From contig MGMW01000076.1 in the NCBI GenBank assembly GCA_001795035.1, forward strand, positions 549-8,466: DNA of 7,918 nt. Direction: 5' to 3'. How positions within the stretch are numbered: position 1 is the stretch's first letter; each line of letters starts with the position of its first letter. The notes beneath the pieces were generated by a model that saw nothing but the letters and a program-made list of their open reading frames with translations, was not told the origin of the DNA and made no database searches. A program made the position numbers and the translations under genes. Below, piece after piece: positions 6,259 through 7,918 of this stretch. The stretch comes from Chloroflexi bacterium RBG_13_53_26. GTDB lineage: Bacteria; Chloroflexota; Dehalococcoidia; UBA2247; RBG-13-53-26.

Positions 6259-6287
6259 TTGAGACCAAATTACGTACAGAATATAAT
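6259..6287 (+). promoter_or_regulatory. Sigma-70-type promoter of the radical SAM gene
   Basis: TTGAGA (6259-6264, 5 of 6) is followed by a 17-base spacer and a perfect TATAAT (6282-6287). The predicted start of transcription is near 6294, leaving a leader of about 20 bases that contains the AGGA site before the ATG at 6313. It is divergent from the pilB promoter; the two -35 boxes are about 68 bases apart. Confidence 0.7.
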
Positions 6288-6312
6288 GTGAATGCGATAA
6301 GAGAGGAAGACA

Positions 6313-7918
6313 ATGGGTTATCCCGATAGCATTTTATGTAAAGTCACCAGGCCGGGACGCTATACCGGCGGTGAATGGAATAGCATAGTGAAGGATTGGC
6401 AGGCAGCCGAAGTGAAGGTTGCACTTGCCTATCCAGACGTCTACGAGATAGGCATGTCCAACATGGCCTTGCCTATCCTCTATGAGCTGCTCAACAGGCA
6501 ACCCCATGTCCTTGCTGAAAGAGTATTTGCGCCCTGGATTGACATGGAGGCTGCAATGCGCCAGGAAAAAATTTCTCTCCTCAGCCTCGATTCCCAGCGA
6601 GCGTTGAGTGAATTCGATATTATCGGTTTCTCCTTGGGTTATGAGCTCACCTACACCAATGTTCTCAACATGCTCGATCTAGCCGGTATACCAGTATTGG
6701 CCAGCAATAGAGATGAATCCCATCCCCTGATACTAGCCGGGGGTACTTGCGCCCTTAACCCTGAGCCCATGGCAGACTTCATTGACCTTTTTGCAGTTGG
6801 GGATGGAGAAGAGCTGGCTGTAGAGATAGTGGAGACCTTTCGAAAATGCAAGGAAGAGGGCTGCAAGAAAAGCGAGATAGTATCCAGACTGGCCACGATT
6901 CCCGGAGTGTATGCGCCTGACCTGCTTCCGACAGATTGCCATTCCGACGGAAGCACTACCGAAATTGGTGCCATGCCCCTTCAGGCAAAGCCAGTAGTCA
7001 AGCAGCGCAGACTAGCATCATTGCCCCCCGCGATCGTCAGACCAGTGGTTCCTTCCATTGCAGTAGTCCATGACCGCGGTGCCATTGAGATTCAACGTGG
7101 TTGCACACGTGGCTGTCGTTTCTGCCAAGCAGGTTTTGTTTACCGTCCTCAACGCCATCGAAGTCAGCAAGAAATAGTGGAGGCAGCAAAGCAGCTTATC
7201 CAGAACTGTGGCTACAGCGAGTTATCCCTGGTTTCCCTCACCACAAACGACTATCCGGAAATCGACTGCTTGTTGAGCACCCTGGCACACGACTGTGGTG
7301 ACCGCCAACTGGCAATCTCTCTACCCAGTCTGCGCATTGATGCCTTTTCGGTCGAACTGGTAGACTGTCTCCGCTTCGCCAAGAAACCGGGGCTTACCTT
7401 CGCACCTGAAGCAGGCACCGAGCGGCTAAGGAAGGTGATCAATAAATATGTGTCTGATGCACAGATTATCGACACCGTGACCGTCGCTGCTGAGAAAGGG
7501 TGGAGGAACATCAAGCTATACTTCATGATCGGCTTGCCAACTGAAACCATGGAAGATGTCGAAGGTATCGTCAACTTAGTGCGTAAGTTACGTCACATAG
7601 GTAGAGGAAGTGCACCCCGGATAAAGCTCAGTGTATCAGCCTTCGTACCCAAGGCGCATACCCCGTTTCAATGGGTGGCTCAGGACAGCCAGGAACAACT
7701 GAACCTCAAATATGATGTGCTGAAGAAAGGCCTCCGCAACCTGCAATGTCATCTGTCCTGGGGAAATCCTGAGACAAGCCTGCTGGAGACTATCTTAGCA
7801 CGTGGTGACCGTCGAATCGGCAAGGTAATATTCTATGCCTGGCAGGCCGGTAGCACCTTCGATGCTTGGAGCGAACACTTCAGGTATCACAACTGGCTAC
7901 AAGCCTTTGACAAAGCAG
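6313..7918 (+). CDS. TIGR03960-type radical SAM protein with B12-binding-like N-terminal region (3' partial)
   Basis: 535 codons are open from ATG 6313 to the window edge with no stop, so the gene continues. The N-terminal part (about residues 1-220) resembles the Rossmann-like B12-binding region of B12-type radical SAM proteins, with VALAYPDVYEIGMSNMALP, DIIGFSLGYELTYTNVLNML and LILAGGTCALNPEPMADF. The radical SAM core follows, with the [4Fe-4S]/SAM motif CTRGCRFC (Cys264, Cys268, Cys271) after IEIQRG, then LTFAPEAGTERLRKVINK, FMIGLPTET and SVSAFVPKAHTPFQW. These motifs and their order match the uncharacterised family TIGR03960. Members are often adjacent or fused to a DUF2344 (TIGR03936) protein, which if present would lie past 7918. 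The canonical DxHxxG cobalamin motif is not evident, so cobalamin binding is unproven. AGGA (6304-6307) precedes the ATG by 5 bases, and a strong promoter lies just upstream. The reaction catalysed is unknown; a role in RNA or protein modification is only an inference. Confidence 0.88.
   Translation, partial: MGYPDSILCKVTRPGRYTGGEWNSIVKDWQAAEVKVALAYPDVYEIGMSNMALPILYELLNRQPHVLAERVFAPWIDMEAAMRQEKISLLSLDSQRALSEFDIIGFSLGYELTYTNVLNMLDLAGIPVLASNRDESHPLILAGGTCALNPEPMADFIDLFAVGDGEELAVEIVETFRKCKEEGCKKSEIVSRLATIPGVYAPDLLPTDCHSDGSTTEIGAMPLQAKPVVKQRRLASLPPAIVRPVVPSIAVVHDRGAIEIQRGCTRGCRFCQAGFVYRPQRHRSQQEIVEAAKQLIQNCGYSELSLVSLTTNDYPEIDCLLSTLAHDCGDRQLAISLPSLRIDAFSVELVDCLRFAKKPGLTFAPEAGTERLRKVINKYVSDAQIIDTVTVAAEKGWRNIKLYFMIGLPTETMEDVEGIVNLVRKLRHIGRGSAPRIKLSVSAFVPKAHTPFQWVAQDSQEQLNLKYDVLKKGLRNLQCHLSWGNPETSLLETILARGDRRIGKVIFYAWQAGSTFDAWSEHFRYHNWLQAFDKA

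Overview
The window reads as ordinary, gene-dense bacterial chromosome with balanced base composition. Genes use strong Shine-Dalgarno sites and sigma-70-like promoters. No phage, transposon, CRISPR, tRNA or rRNA signal is visible. The gene content (type IV pilus/type II secretion ATPase plus platform protein, a B12-binding-type radical SAM protein of the TIGR03960 kind, FolC, and a tiny SWIM zinc-finger protein) fits a deep-branching anaerobic bacterium. Chloroflexota (Dehalococcoidia-like) is my best guess, but it rests on general resemblance and no marker gene here proves it.

Layout, left to right. Bases 1-159 are the tail of an amidohydrolase on the + strand. It is followed 4 bases later by folC (folylpolyglutamate/dihydrofolate synthase, 164-1537), so the two probably share a transcript. 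Converging on folC from the - strand is a small SWIM zinc-finger protein (1788-1534) with its own promoter. Its stop codon overlaps the folC stop in a shared CTAG. A spacer (1789-2052) holds that promoter and a hairpin terminator for the next operon.

That operon is on the - strand: a PilB/GspE-type ATPase (6103-3413) followed by a PilC/GspF platform protein (3261-2053). The ATPase is long (896 residues). About 400 residues precede the usual MshEN and ATPase modules, and they include what look like two tandem copies of a degenerate Mrr/restriction-endonuclease-like fold and a charged, proline-rich linker. The 151-base gap between the two genes carries a 32-bp perfect palindrome over the pilB stop codon, an overlapping alternative hairpin, and a 13-codon upstream ORF whose end contains the pilC ribosome binding site. 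Together these suggest post-transcriptional control of the PilB:PilC ratio.

A 209-base divergent intergenic region (6104-6312) carries one good promoter in each direction. On its right, a + strand radical SAM gene with a B12-binding-like N-terminal region starts at 6313 and runs off the window.

How the genes work together: PilB (cytoplasmic motor) and PilC (inner-membrane platform) form the core of a type IV filament or secretion machine. The pilins, prepilin peptidase, alignment proteins and retraction ATPase are not here and must be encoded elsewhere. FolC serves folate retention and has no visible link to the pilus genes.
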